NCBI GenBank assembly: GCA_030691295.1
Contig: JAUYEQ010000221.1
Span: 1-19,960 of the forward strand
DNA from: Bacteroidota bacterium
Lineage (GTDB): Bacteria; Bacteroidota; Bacteroidia; Bacteroidales; Prolixibacteraceae
Length of the DNA: 19,960 nt
Reading direction: 5' to 3'
Part shown: positions 1 to 6,840 of the stretch, piece after piece
Position numbering within the stretch: position 1 is the stretch's first letter
Layout: every line of letters begins with the position of its first letter
Position numbers and translations under genes: made by a program
The notes under the pieces: generated by a model
What the model saw: the letters and a program-made list of their open reading frames with translations, nothing else
The model's database searches: none
What the model was told of the DNA's origin: nothing

Positions 1-1
1 A

Positions 2-658
2 GCCGGATGTCAGAATTCGGGAATTAAAGGTGACACCAAGCTTGCCAACAACAACGATTCGGTAAGTTATGCATTGGGCGTACTTATTGGCGAAAACAAC
101 AAACAACAGATGAAAGATGCACCTGGCGTGGATCAGCTTAACAAGGAAATTATAATTGCTGCCTTCCAGAAAGCATTTTTAGGCGATTCAGTTCAAATCA
201 AAGCTGACAACGCCAACGGAATGATTCAGGCATATTTCACTGAAATTGCAAAAGTAGAAGCTGATAAAAACATTAAGGCAGGCGAAGAATTTCTTGCTGC
301 CAATGCAAGTAAATCAGGAGTTGTAACTCTTCCAAGTGGTTTGCAGTATGAAATCATTACAGCTGGAAAAGGACCAAAACCTACTCCTGCTGATCAGGTA
401 AAATGTCATTACCATGGAACTACCATTGAGGGCAAAGTATTTGACAGTTCAGTTGATCGTGGCGAACCTGCTGTATTCCCGGTTGGAAATGTAATTCCGG
501 GCTGGACAGAAGCACTGCAATTAATGCCTGTTGGATCAAAATGGAAACTATTTATCCCTGCTGCCCTTGCTTATGGCGAAAGAGGAGCTGGTGCTGATAT
601 TAAACCAAATTCAACACTTATTTTTGAAGTTGAATTGTTGGAAATTGTTAAAATATAG
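2..658 (+). CDS. FKBP-type peptidyl-prolyl cis-trans isomerase, lipoprotein (5' end outside window)
   Basis: Catalyses cis-trans isomerisation of Xaa-Pro bonds; the FkpA/MIP type acts as an envelope folding factor. The reading frame is open to the left edge, so the start lies upstream. The first visible residues read A-G-C-Q-N-S, a likely lipobox whose Cys (bases 8-10) would be lipidated; the preceding signal peptide is cut off. An N-terminal FKBP_N-like helical region follows, containing SYALGVLIGEN as in MIP dimerisation domains. The FKBP fold then runs to the end, with the family signatures VKCHYHGTTIEGKVFDSS, PVGNVIPGWTEAL, LMPVGSKWKLFIP and LAYGERGAG. The protein ends at a TAG and a strong terminator follows. 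A TTG at 74 could be read as a start, but it would cut into the conserved N-terminal domain. The family call is secure; the outer-membrane or periplasmic location is inferred from the lipobox. Confidence 0.93.
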   Translation, partial: AGCQNSGIKGDTKLANNNDSVSYALGVLIGENNKQQMKDAPGVDQLNKEIIIAAFQKAFLGDSVQIKADNANGMIQAYFTEIAKVEADKNIKAGEEFLAANASKSGVVTLPSGLQYEIITAGKGPKPTPADQVKCHYHGTTIEGKVFDSSVDRGEPAVFPVGNVIPGWTEALQLMPVGSKWKLFIPAALAYGERGAGADIKPNSTLIFEVELLEIVKI

Positions 659-674
659 TATTTAACACAACCTG

Positions 675-713
675 AAAAGCACTCTTGCAAAAGTCTGCAA
701 GAGTGCTTTTTTT
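675..713 (+). terminator. Intrinsic terminator of the FKBP gene
   Basis: A perfect 15-bp inverted repeat (675-689 with 696-710; core AGCACTCTTGCA) encloses a 6-nt loop (690-695). The right arm runs into a T tract ending at 713. It begins 17 nt after the stop codon and separates this gene from the DUF3127 gene. Confidence 0.93.
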
Positions 714-740
714 ATTACTGATAAGCTAAACATACAAACA

Positions 741-1115
741 ATGAGCATACAAGTAAAAGGAACAGTGATTCAGATTTTGAAACCTGAGTCAGGAGTAAGT
801 AAAGCTGGCAAAGAATGGAAAAAGCAGGAATTTGTTATTGAAACAAATGAGCAATTCCCCAAAAAGGTGTGTTTTACGCTATTTGGCGACAAAAGCTCTT
901 TGCTCGATGGAATTGCTGAAGGCGCAGAAGTTGAAGTCTTTTTCTCGGTTGAATCGCGCGATTTTAACGGAAAATGGTTTCATAACATCAATGCATGGAA
1001 AATTGAGACTGCAACGGCAGCTTCCGGGTCAAAAAGTTATCCTCCTGAATTTTCGACCGGTGATATTCCTCCTCCGGAACAAGGTGAGGACAATGGCAAC
1101 GATCTGCCGTTCTAA
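741..1115 (+). CDS. DUF3127 domain protein with SSB-like acidic C-terminal tip
   Basis: A 124-residue protein of a family common in Bacteroidota and lacking a firmly assigned function. Residues ~1-90 form the DUF3127 domain, which looks OB-fold-like; typical phrases are VKGTVIQIL, GKEWKKQEFVIET, FPKKVCFTLFGD and ESRDFNGKWF. Residues ~91-110 are low-complexity and Ser/Pro-rich. The last residues are E-D-N-G-N-D-L-P-F, closely resembling the acidic D-D-x-P-F tip with which single-stranded DNA-binding protein recruits partner proteins. This suggests a nucleic-acid-binding or SSB-mimic role, which is inference. The ATG at 741 lies 27 nt after the upstream terminator, with no Shine-Dalgarno sequence, as is normal in this phylum. 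It is transcribed alone and ends at a convergent terminator. Confidence 0.85.
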   Translation: MSIQVKGTVIQILKPESGVSKAGKEWKKQEFVIETNEQFPKKVCFTLFGDKSSLLDGIAEGAEVEVFFSVESRDFNGKWFHNINAWKIETATAASGSKSYPPEFSTGDIPPPEQGEDNGNDLPF

Positions 1116-1161
1116 ATTAAAAAGGCAACATTCTTTACAGAGTGTTGCCTTTTTAATTTTT
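1114..1161. terminator. Bidirectional intrinsic terminator between convergent genes
   Basis: A perfect 17-bp inverted repeat (1114-1130 with 1143-1159) extends inward by four more pairs (one G-U) to a TTAC tetraloop. Both arms end in A/T tracts, so it can end transcripts from the DUF3127 gene (plus) and from the response regulator gene (minus, stop at 1188). The plus-strand hairpin starts within the DUF3127 stop codon. Confidence 0.92.
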
Positions 1162-1187
1162 GCGTATTAACTACCGCGTGAAACAAG

Positions 1188-2270
1188 TTAAATTTCAATC
1201 AACCTGTTTTTTAGAGCGAAAATAATAACTTCAATCATATTGCTCGATCCGGATTTCTCCATCATCTTTGTACGGTATTTTTCGACCGTACGGTCTGAAA
1301 TTGAAAGTTTATCGGCAATAATTTTAATTGGTAATCCTTCCATCGACAAACAAAGCACTTCATTTTCCCTTTTTGTAAAAAATGTATTGTTTTGGTTTTT
1401 GATGTTTAGCGTTTTCTGTTTAAAAATGTTGGTAATCTTTTCGCCCAAGGATTCAGAAATCCTTACATTTTCCCGTTTGAGCAAATTATTTACCTCATCT
1501 GCATAATCATACGTTCCGATTGACACAGTAGTCTTTGCCAGTGAAGTAAATAATCCTATGTAAAGTTTATGATCCGAAAACTTTTTAATTTCTGAAACAA
1601 CGAGATTGATTGGCAGTTCTTCTCCATCGTATGTTTTTACAATAACTTCATCATTAAAAATTTCGCTTTTATCTGAAAGGTATTCCTGGACATTTGCCTT
1701 TAATTTCTGAATCGACTGACTGTCAATGAAGTTTTCAATTAAGGTTCCAAGCACCTGCTCACCATTATTAATTACAAGCTTCCTAAATGCAGGATTTGCA
1801 TGCAGGACTTTGGTACCATCGAATAAAAAAAGTCCAATCGGAGAAAGATTGAATAACCGGTTAAATTCCCGATCTGCTTCCTCTCTTATCATCCTGAATT
1901 TTTCAAGTCGTTTTTCGATTGATTTGATCAAATCGTCGTTGCGAAACGGCTTTACTAAATAATCATCAGCGCCAAGCGACATTCCAAACCGAATATCGTC
2001 TAATTCCGAACTTCCCGTCAAAAATATAAAAGGAGTTCTATTAAGGATTGAGCTTTCTTCCAACACTTTAAAAACCTGATACCCATCAATTGGATCCATA
2101 CCAATATCGCACAGTATCAAATCAGGATTGTATTCGAATGCTCTTTGAATTCCGGAAGCGCCATTATTTGTATAACAAACATCGTATCCGCTGAAACTTA
2201 GAATGTGTTGAATGGTATTCCCCAATTCCTGATCATCTTCAATAACCAGTATTTTTTGCTGAAATTTCAT
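1188..2270 (-). CDS. Response regulator transcription factor: REC-PAS-LuxR HTH
   Basis: A 360-residue cytoplasmic signalling protein. Residues ~6-120 are a receiver domain with the acidic pair D12/D13, phospho-acceptor D55 (in LILCD), T85 (in FLTGSS) and the K107-P108 pair (in YLVKPF). Residues ~135-245 resemble a PAS sensor domain (LFNLSPIGLFLFDG). Residues ~298-358 are a LuxR/NarL-type helix-turn-helix (FTKRENEVLCLSMEG, then SISDRTVEKYRTKMMEK). Phosphorylation and possibly a PAS ligand would control DNA binding. No histidine kinase gene is nearby, so it is an orphan here. Its ATG follows directly after a duplicated ~150-nt leader unit; the leader end that precedes this ATG also occurs in the upstream copy. 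A candidate promoter box at 2649-2656 would put both units in its 5' UTR. Targets are unknown. Confidence 0.93.
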   Translation of the reverse strand: MKFQQKILVIEDDQELGNTIQHILSFSGYDVCYTNNGASGIQRAFEYNPDLILCDIGMDPIDGYQVFKVLEESSILNRTPFIFLTGSSELDDIRFGMSLGADDYLVKPFRNDDLIKSIEKRLEKFRMIREEADREFNRLFNLSPIGLFLFDGTKVLHANPAFRKLVINNGEQVLGTLIENFIDSQSIQKLKANVQEYLSDKSEIFNDEVIVKTYDGEELPINLVVSEIKKFSDHKLYIGLFTSLAKTTVSIGTYDYADEVNNLLKRENVRISESLGEKITNIFKQKTLNIKNQNNTFFTKRENEVLCLSMEGLPIKIIADKLSISDRTVEKYRTKMMEKSGSSNMIEVIIFALKNRLIEI

Positions 2271-2412
2271 CCGAATATATCGTTATTAATTTGTTGATTA
2301 TTTGAGCGTTCGGATGGATCTCTCATGCCAGTAGATTTCCACTTCGAACTATATTTTCATATCTTTTTGCGCCGCCTCCTTTAAAATTAATTCCGCGGCA
2401 TGATCGTTTCAT
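2271..2412 (-). repeat. Tandem leader unit A (proximal copy) upstream of the response regulator
   Basis: First of two diverged tandem copies. Features shared with unit B, read on the minus strand in order, are ATGAAACGWWCATGCCG, a block around AAAAGATATGAAAAT (AAAGATGAGACTGAAAAT in B), CTGGCRTG, GAACGCT and finally TTAATAAYGATATWTTCG. The RR start codon follows this last block directly, so the RR ATG sits where a third unit would begin. Unit A contains a 29-codon ORF on the minus strand (2412 to 2323) not preserved in unit B, so coding function is doubtful. Confidence 0.75.
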
Positions 2413-2418
2413 TCGAAA

Positions 2419-2580
2419 ATATCATTATTAATTAATTGACTATTAAGCGTTCTCATAGCTTGTCCCGATCTTTCGGGAGAACTCACACGCCAGAAAGTGG
2501 TCATTTTGAACTTTAATTTTCAGTCTCATCTTTGTGACGCCACATTTGAAATCATTTTCTACGGCATGTTCGTTTCATTT
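2419..2580 (-). repeat. Tandem leader unit B (distal copy) with inserted hairpin
   Basis: Second copy of the unit, longer than unit A chiefly because of an inserted segment around 2458-2480. This holds a short hairpin with stem TCCCGA (2463-2468) / TCGGGA (2473-2478) and loop TCTT. Unit B also begins on the minus strand with ATGAAACG and ACATGCCG, but its reading frame closes after 8 codons. The bases from here to 2760 are AT-rich and contain no recognisable gene. Confidence 0.72.
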
Positions 2581-2648
2581 TAAATGCGTTAGTTGTTTGG
2601 TTGTTTTCAAAACATAAAATATTCTAGAATAAGAACAAATCAATTTGA

Positions 2649-2656
2649 CAAACATA
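2649..2656 (-). promoter_or_regulatory. Candidate -7 promoter box for the response regulator transcript
   Basis: On the minus strand the bases read TATGTTTG, an exact match to the Bacteroidota -7 consensus TAnnTTTG. A TTTG that could act as -33 element lies at 2673-2676, but the spacing of 16 nt is shorter than the usual 19-21. If used, the 5' UTR would be about 370 nt and would contain both tandem units. Confidence 0.4.
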
Positions 2657-2761
2657 CTGTATAAATATATCACAAAACATTCAGTTTTCAATATATTTTA
2701 AACAAAAAAAACAAGTTAAAATTAGAATTGTTTAGAAAAAAGCAAATAAGGTTCTGGTAAA

Positions 2762-5377
2762 TTAATTGTCCCTCCATGAACTTTGTTTGCTGATTTTGAG
2801 GTCGCGTAGCATGGCAGAACTTGCCGAAAGATTAAAGCTGTAACTTTTACGCTCGCCAAAAGGAACGAAGCTAAACGACATACTCCAGCAATGCAAGGTG
2901 CGGCTTACATTGACGGTGGTAAATGAAAATTTCATTGCCTGAATATCGAAATTGGTATTCATATCCATGTTCCATTTTTCGGTTAAGTTTAATCGTCCGC
3001 CAAAATTTAAACTTTGCATTATTTTTTTTGCATTTTCATCCTTCGGATTGAATGAATTCGTATAATAAAACGAGTAATCGAAACGAAAACTCCATGGAAT
3101 ATTAAAATCCACATATTGGGAGTACGATCCGGGAAGAGCCTTGTCTTCATCAATTAACTCTTTATTTTCCTCTGCTTCCTTTTTGCCCTTTTTCGATTCA
3201 AAATTCATCCCGAACGATAAATTGGCATTGGTCAACCTTCCAAGTTTATTAAGACCTTTCAGGTGATTCCATACATATTCATCGTAAATTTTCCCTTCCG
3301 TATCTATCATGTATGGGTTCAAATTAGCCCCCATGTTTACGCTTACACCCTTGATTGTTGTACGCGCTGAGATGGAAACCGGAGTGAGTTTCATCGAATC
3401 GGCAATCATATTGTAAGATGCATTCATTCCCAGATTATCGATGATCTTCACTTTTTTAAATACAGGTTTATTGTCATCTGTTTTTGTAGTATCATTTACT
3501 TCCAGCACCTTTGCTTCAAGGTTCTGGCTTAAACTGAAACTCATCGCTCCGCTTTCTCCCCTTCCGGTATAACCAAAAACACCTTTCTCAAAATGTGAAT
3601 AATACTGAGGTCTGCCGCTTGCATCTATATAGGAATCCCAAAACCTGAATTTTTTCTGTCCAAAATCAGGCGTATAACTAAAACTTACCGATGGAGTTAT
3701 TTTATGCCGGATCGCTTTAATTTTCGAATTAGGGTTTCGCATTATATACATCCCGTAAATATTTGTCGAAGAACTCAGGCTGTACGAATATTCATAATTT
3801 CTTCTGAATGCATAAACTGTATCAACAAGCACATGTTCCGGCCCACCGGGTATCGGATTGATGTATGTTGGATCATACGTTTTATTTATATAGTTGGTGT
3901 ACCAGCGTTCAGAATAATTAAAACTTGGGCTCAAATTTATGTACTTCATCAAATTAAACGATGGCAGTGAAATCGGGATCGAATGTCGTATTCCGTTTTG
4001 CCAGTCGCGGACCAGCGATTTTTGGAGTATTTCCTTTTCCTTAGAGGTAATTGAATTTTTCAAACTACCGGAATAGCTGAAACTGATCTTTTCGTACCAC
4101 TTTACCGGCCCTATCCTGCTCTTAACCTTAAACGGATTGACTTTCGACATATTCATTGTCATTTCAGGTAAACTCAAGGAAATGGTTGTATCACGCGAAT
4201 TTTGCGAATGGCGCAAGTTCATCGACATGTTGAAAGGAGTGTTTTCGAACCTTTTTGAATAGGAAATACTCGACGATTTTTGCGTTTGCAGGTACGACCT
4301 TACGGTAAGTGAGTTTTCCTTGTCAAATGAACTGGTTGATAAATTTACATTGGCAGAAAAAGTACGGTTTGGATTTGCCTTTGAATCCTGGGAATGCGAC
4401 CATGTTAAACTAAAACCCTTGGTAGTCTTTGCATCGGGCAGTGGTTCTTCCGAGTATTTATTGAGGTTATAACTGAAATCCAAACTTCCGTTGTATTTGT
4501 ATCTGACTTTGTAATTGGTATGCAACTTGCCGGCCCACGATCCTTTTGAATAAATATCGCCACGAACTGACAGATCAAAAAACTCATTGGCCGCCCAGTA
4601 ATAACCACCCTCGCGAAGGAAAAAGCCACGGCCTTGTTCTTCTCCATAAGTTGGTATCAGTATTCCTGAAGTATAGGTAGTTGAATTCGGGAAATACCCA
4701 AAAGGCAACATCGGGAAGTAAATCGGAAAATCTTCAAGTACCATATAGGCAGGACCGGTTATTATCTTCTCGTTCGAAATTACCTTTGCCCTGGTCATGC
4801 GAAGATAAAAGTGAGGATGATCGGCATCGCAGGTTGTATATTTTCCTTTCCGAAGTATAAATTCATCTTTGCTGATTTTCTTTGTCAGCTCACTGTGCAC
4901 AAAACCATCTCCCTGCGAAGTCTTTACTTCAGTAATATAACCCTTTTGAGTTTCAAAGTTGTATCGCAGCGTTTTCGATTCAAACTCCTCATCTCCATCT
5001 TTAAAAACCGGATTTCCAACCTTTGTTCCGGTTGAGTCGGGCAAACCTTCAGCATAAACTTCCTTATTAACAAGGTCGAGCATAATGTAATCAGCCTTCA
5101 GCTCAATACTTTGATAATTTACCACTCCCCCTTTGTACATGAAAACTTTCTGGTTTTCAAAATCGGCAATGGTCGAATCAATAGCTGAATATGTAATTGT
5201 TGCTTCAAGTACCGGTTTGACTATAGAATCGCTGGCAGTTTTAAATGGTGTAATTATTGTAGAATCACTCAGAATCATCAACGATGGATCAGGAATCGTA
5301 TCAGATTGCTGAACTAGCTGACCAAAGGAAGAGATGGCAACTAAAAATAATATATTTGTTAGAAGATTTTTAATCAA
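2762..5377 (-). CDS. lptD: LptD-like outer-membrane LPS assembly protein (OstA family)
   Basis: LptD inserts lipopolysaccharide into the outer leaflet of the outer membrane. From the TTG at 5377 the protein is 871 residues and starts with a clean signal peptide, M-I-K-N then ILFLVAISSFGQ. An ATG at 5458 is in frame, but it lies upstream of the promoter box at 5421-5428 and adds a non-signal-like extension, so 5377 is preferred; GTG at 5383 is an alternative. The N-terminal part is an OstA jellyroll-like region (FMYKGGVVNYQSIELKADYI, later GKYTTCDADHPHFYL and YMVLEDFPIYFPMLPFGYFP). The remainder has the alternating aromatic and Ser/Asn-rich pattern of a large beta-barrel, ending in short strands typical of outer-membrane proteins. 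It is divergent from the amidase gene, an arrangement I recall as common in Bacteroidota. The family call is strong and the exact start moderately so. Confidence 0.87.
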   Translation of the reverse strand: MIKNLLTNILFLVAISSFGQLVQQSDTIPDPSLMILSDSTIITPFKTASDSIVKPVLEATITYSAIDSTIADFENQKVFMYKGGVVNYQSIELKADYIMLDLVNKEVYAEGLPDSTGTKVGNPVFKDGDEEFESKTLRYNFETQKGYITEVKTSQGDGFVHSELTKKISKDEFILRKGKYTTCDADHPHFYLRMTRAKVISNEKIITGPAYMVLEDFPIYFPMLPFGYFPNSTTYTSGILIPTYGEEQGRGFFLREGGYYWAANEFFDLSVRGDIYSKGSWAGKLHTNYKVRYKYNGSLDFSYNLNKYSEEPLPDAKTTKGFSLTWSHSQDSKANPNRTFSANVNLSTSSFDKENSLTVRSYLQTQKSSSISYSKRFENTPFNMSMNLRHSQNSRDTTISLSLPEMTMNMSKVNPFKVKSRIGPVKWYEKISFSYSGSLKNSITSKEKEILQKSLVRDWQNGIRHSIPISLPSFNLMKYINLSPSFNYSERWYTNYINKTYDPTYINPIPGGPEHVLVDTVYAFRRNYEYSYSLSSSTNIYGMYIMRNPNSKIKAIRHKITPSVSFSYTPDFGQKKFRFWDSYIDASGRPQYYSHFEKGVFGYTGRGESGAMSFSLSQNLEAKVLEVNDTTKTDDNKPVFKKVKIIDNLGMNASYNMIADSMKLTPVSISARTTIKGVSVNMGANLNPYMIDTEGKIYDEYVWNHLKGLNKLGRLTNANLSFGMNFESKKGKKEAEENKELIDEDKALPGSYSQYVDFNIPWSFRFDYSFYYTNSFNPKDENAKKIMQSLNFGGRLNLTEKWNMDMNTNFDIQAMKFSFTTVNVSRTLHCWSMSFSFVPFGERKSYSFNLSASSAMLRDLKISKQSSWRDN

Positions 5378-5420
5378 AACCACAGTGTATAAAATAAGCG
5401 CACAGGCGCTGATTGGATTG

Positions 5421-5428
5421 CAAAAATA
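5421..5428 (-). promoter_or_regulatory. -7 promoter box for lptD
   Basis: The minus strand reads TATTTTTG, an exact TAnnTTTG match. Transcription would start around 5413, downstream of the in-frame ATG at 5458. This argues that lptD starts at TTG 5377 or GTG 5383. No convincing -33 element was found at the usual distance. Confidence 0.55.
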
Positions 5429-5480
5429 TAAATAAGGCCTATACCTAAACGTGAACAAACGTAAAATAATTTTAAATTTC

Positions 5481-5488
5481 TATTTTTG
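5481..5488 (+). promoter_or_regulatory. -7 promoter box for the amidase gene
   Basis: TATTTTTG matches TAnnTTTG exactly. The upstream in-frame GTG at 5488 begins within the box, so the real start should be the ATG at 5509, leaving a very short 5' UTR. It is divergent from the lptD box about 55 nt away. No clear -33 element. Confidence 0.55.
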
Positions 5489-5508
5489 TGAAGAAATATA
5501 TCCGTATT

Positions 5509-6738
5509 ATGAATAATCTAAACTATTCGAAGCCTTTACTGGCGTTAATATTCTGTCTTTTTATTGCAGGAAATTCATTTTCCATGACTTCAGTAAATAC
5601 AAATACAAAACAATTGGTAGTAGTAATCGATCCGGGGCATGGAGGAAAAGATCCGGGAGCTGTAAATAAAAGCATCCGCGAAAAGGACATCGTTTTAGGA
5701 ATCGGGCTTAAATTAGGGAAACTGATCAACGAGGCTCACCCCGATGTGAAAGTTGTTTATACCCGCAGTACCGATGTTTTTGTTCCATTGATTGAACGTT
5801 CGCGAATTGCCAATAAGAACAAGGCAGATCTGTTCATTTCGCTTCATGCCAATGCTTGTGGCACACCTGCAACCAAGGGTACAGAAACTTTTGTTTTAGG
5901 GCTCCACCGCTCGAACGATAACCTTGAGGTTGCCAAGAAAGAAAACTCGGTAATTTTACTTGAAGAAGATTACACCACCACTTACGAAGGTTTTGATCCT
6001 AACCTGTCTGAATCTTACATCATGTTTGAATTGGTTCAGGATTTATACATGGATCAAAGCTTAATTGTTGCCGACGCGATACAACAACAATTCAGCTCTA
6101 GAATTAATTCACCCAACCGGGGTGTAAAACAGGCTGGATTTCTCGTACTCAGGCAAGCATCAATGCCAAGCGTATTGGTTGAAGCTGGATTTCTCAGCAA
6201 TTTAAATGAGGCAAATTACTTGAATAGTGAATTAGGGCAACGCGATATCGCACTGTCTGTTTTTGAAGCATTCAAAAAATTCAAGGATAAAACCTCAGGA
6301 GCTTCAAATGTAAAATCTCCTGAAATTGTTGCCAAAAATGAAAAGAAACAGGAAGTTGCGCCAAAACAAGAAGTTCGGGCCGAGAACAAAAAGAAGACAG
6401 AAATTGCTGTACAAGCAGTTACCGAAGAGAAAAATAAGCCGGAAACAGAAAAAACAATTATAACTCCTGATACAACTGCAAAGGGAAAATCAACAGAAAA
6501 CAGCATTTATTACAGCGTTCAGATTGGGGCAAATACAACGCCGATTGATCCGGTTGCTTCAAATTTCAAGGGATTAAAAAACGTAAGAAGGGAGAAAACA
6601 GATAAATATTACCGGTATTATTTTGGCAATGAAAAAACCATCGAAAAAATAACTGTTGAATTAAAGCAAATCAAACAGAAATTTCCGCAGGCATTTATAG
6701 TTTCATTTGTTAATGGCCAGCGTGTTCCTCTAAATTAG
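5509..6738 (+). CDS. N-acetylmuramoyl-L-alanine amidase (Amidase_3) with C-terminal SPOR-like domain
   Basis: A zinc hydrolase that cuts the MurNAc-L-Ala bond of peptidoglycan, acting in the periplasm during cell separation and wall remodelling. From the ATG at 5509 it has 409 residues. Residues ~1-25 are a signal peptide (LLALIFCLFIAGNSFS). Residues ~36-260 are the AmiC-type catalytic domain, with zinc ligands H44 (DPGHGG), E58 (REKD) and H113 (SLHAN) and catalytic E225 (VEAGFLS). A Lys/Glu/Thr-rich linker spans ~262-330. Residues ~333-409 form a SPOR-like domain (YYSVQIGA, FKGL, FPQAFIVSFVNGQRV), of the type that binds denuded septal glycan. The GTG start at 5488 is rejected because it overlaps the promoter box. 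It lies between lptD and the MCE gene, so the block is envelope-related. Confidence 0.92.
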   Translation: MNNLNYSKPLLALIFCLFIAGNSFSMTSVNTNTKQLVVVIDPGHGGKDPGAVNKSIREKDIVLGIGLKLGKLINEAHPDVKVVYTRSTDVFVPLIERSRIANKNKADLFISLHANACGTPATKGTETFVLGLHRSNDNLEVAKKENSVILLEEDYTTTYEGFDPNLSESYIMFELVQDLYMDQSLIVADAIQQQFSSRINSPNRGVKQAGFLVLRQASMPSVLVEAGFLSNLNEANYLNSELGQRDIALSVFEAFKKFKDKTSGASNVKSPEIVAKNEKKQEVAPKQEVRAENKKKTEIAVQAVTEEKNKPETEKTIITPDTTAKGKSTENSIYYSVQIGANTTPIDPVASNFKGLKNVRREKTDKYYRYYFGNEKTIEKITVELKQIKQKFPQAFIVSFVNGQRVPLN

Positions 6739-6781
6739 GTCAAAATAACAAGTACTCAAAAACCGAAACAAAAACAATTCA

Positions 6782-6813
6782 TTTGTTTTACTGACGAATG
6801 CTGTTTAGCTTTG
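6782..6813 (+). promoter_or_regulatory. Full Bacteroidota promoter for the MCE gene
   Basis: TTTG (6782-6785), a 20-nt spacer, then TAGCTTTG (6806-6813): both elements match TTTG-N19-21-TAnnTTTG. A start of transcription near 6820 fits the ATG at 6841 and excludes the upstream in-frame TTG at 6811. A 7-bp inverted repeat (6771-6777 with 6783-6789) overlaps the -33 element and could be a weak terminator or an operator. Confidence 0.72.
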
Positions 6814-6840
6814 TACAAGAAAACAGAAACAACTAAGAAA

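Noticed and set aside
832..1170. 112-codon open frame overlapping the DUF3127 gene
   Set aside because: It is an out-of-frame shadow of a clear family member and runs through the terminator hairpin.
2323..2412. 29-codon minus-strand ORF in leader unit A
   Set aside because: The frame is not kept in the paralogous unit B (8 codons), so coding pressure is not evident.
2277..2580. CRISPR-like or IS-derived repeat
   Set aside because: Only two long, diverged copies without regular spacers, terminal inverted repeats or a transposase frame.
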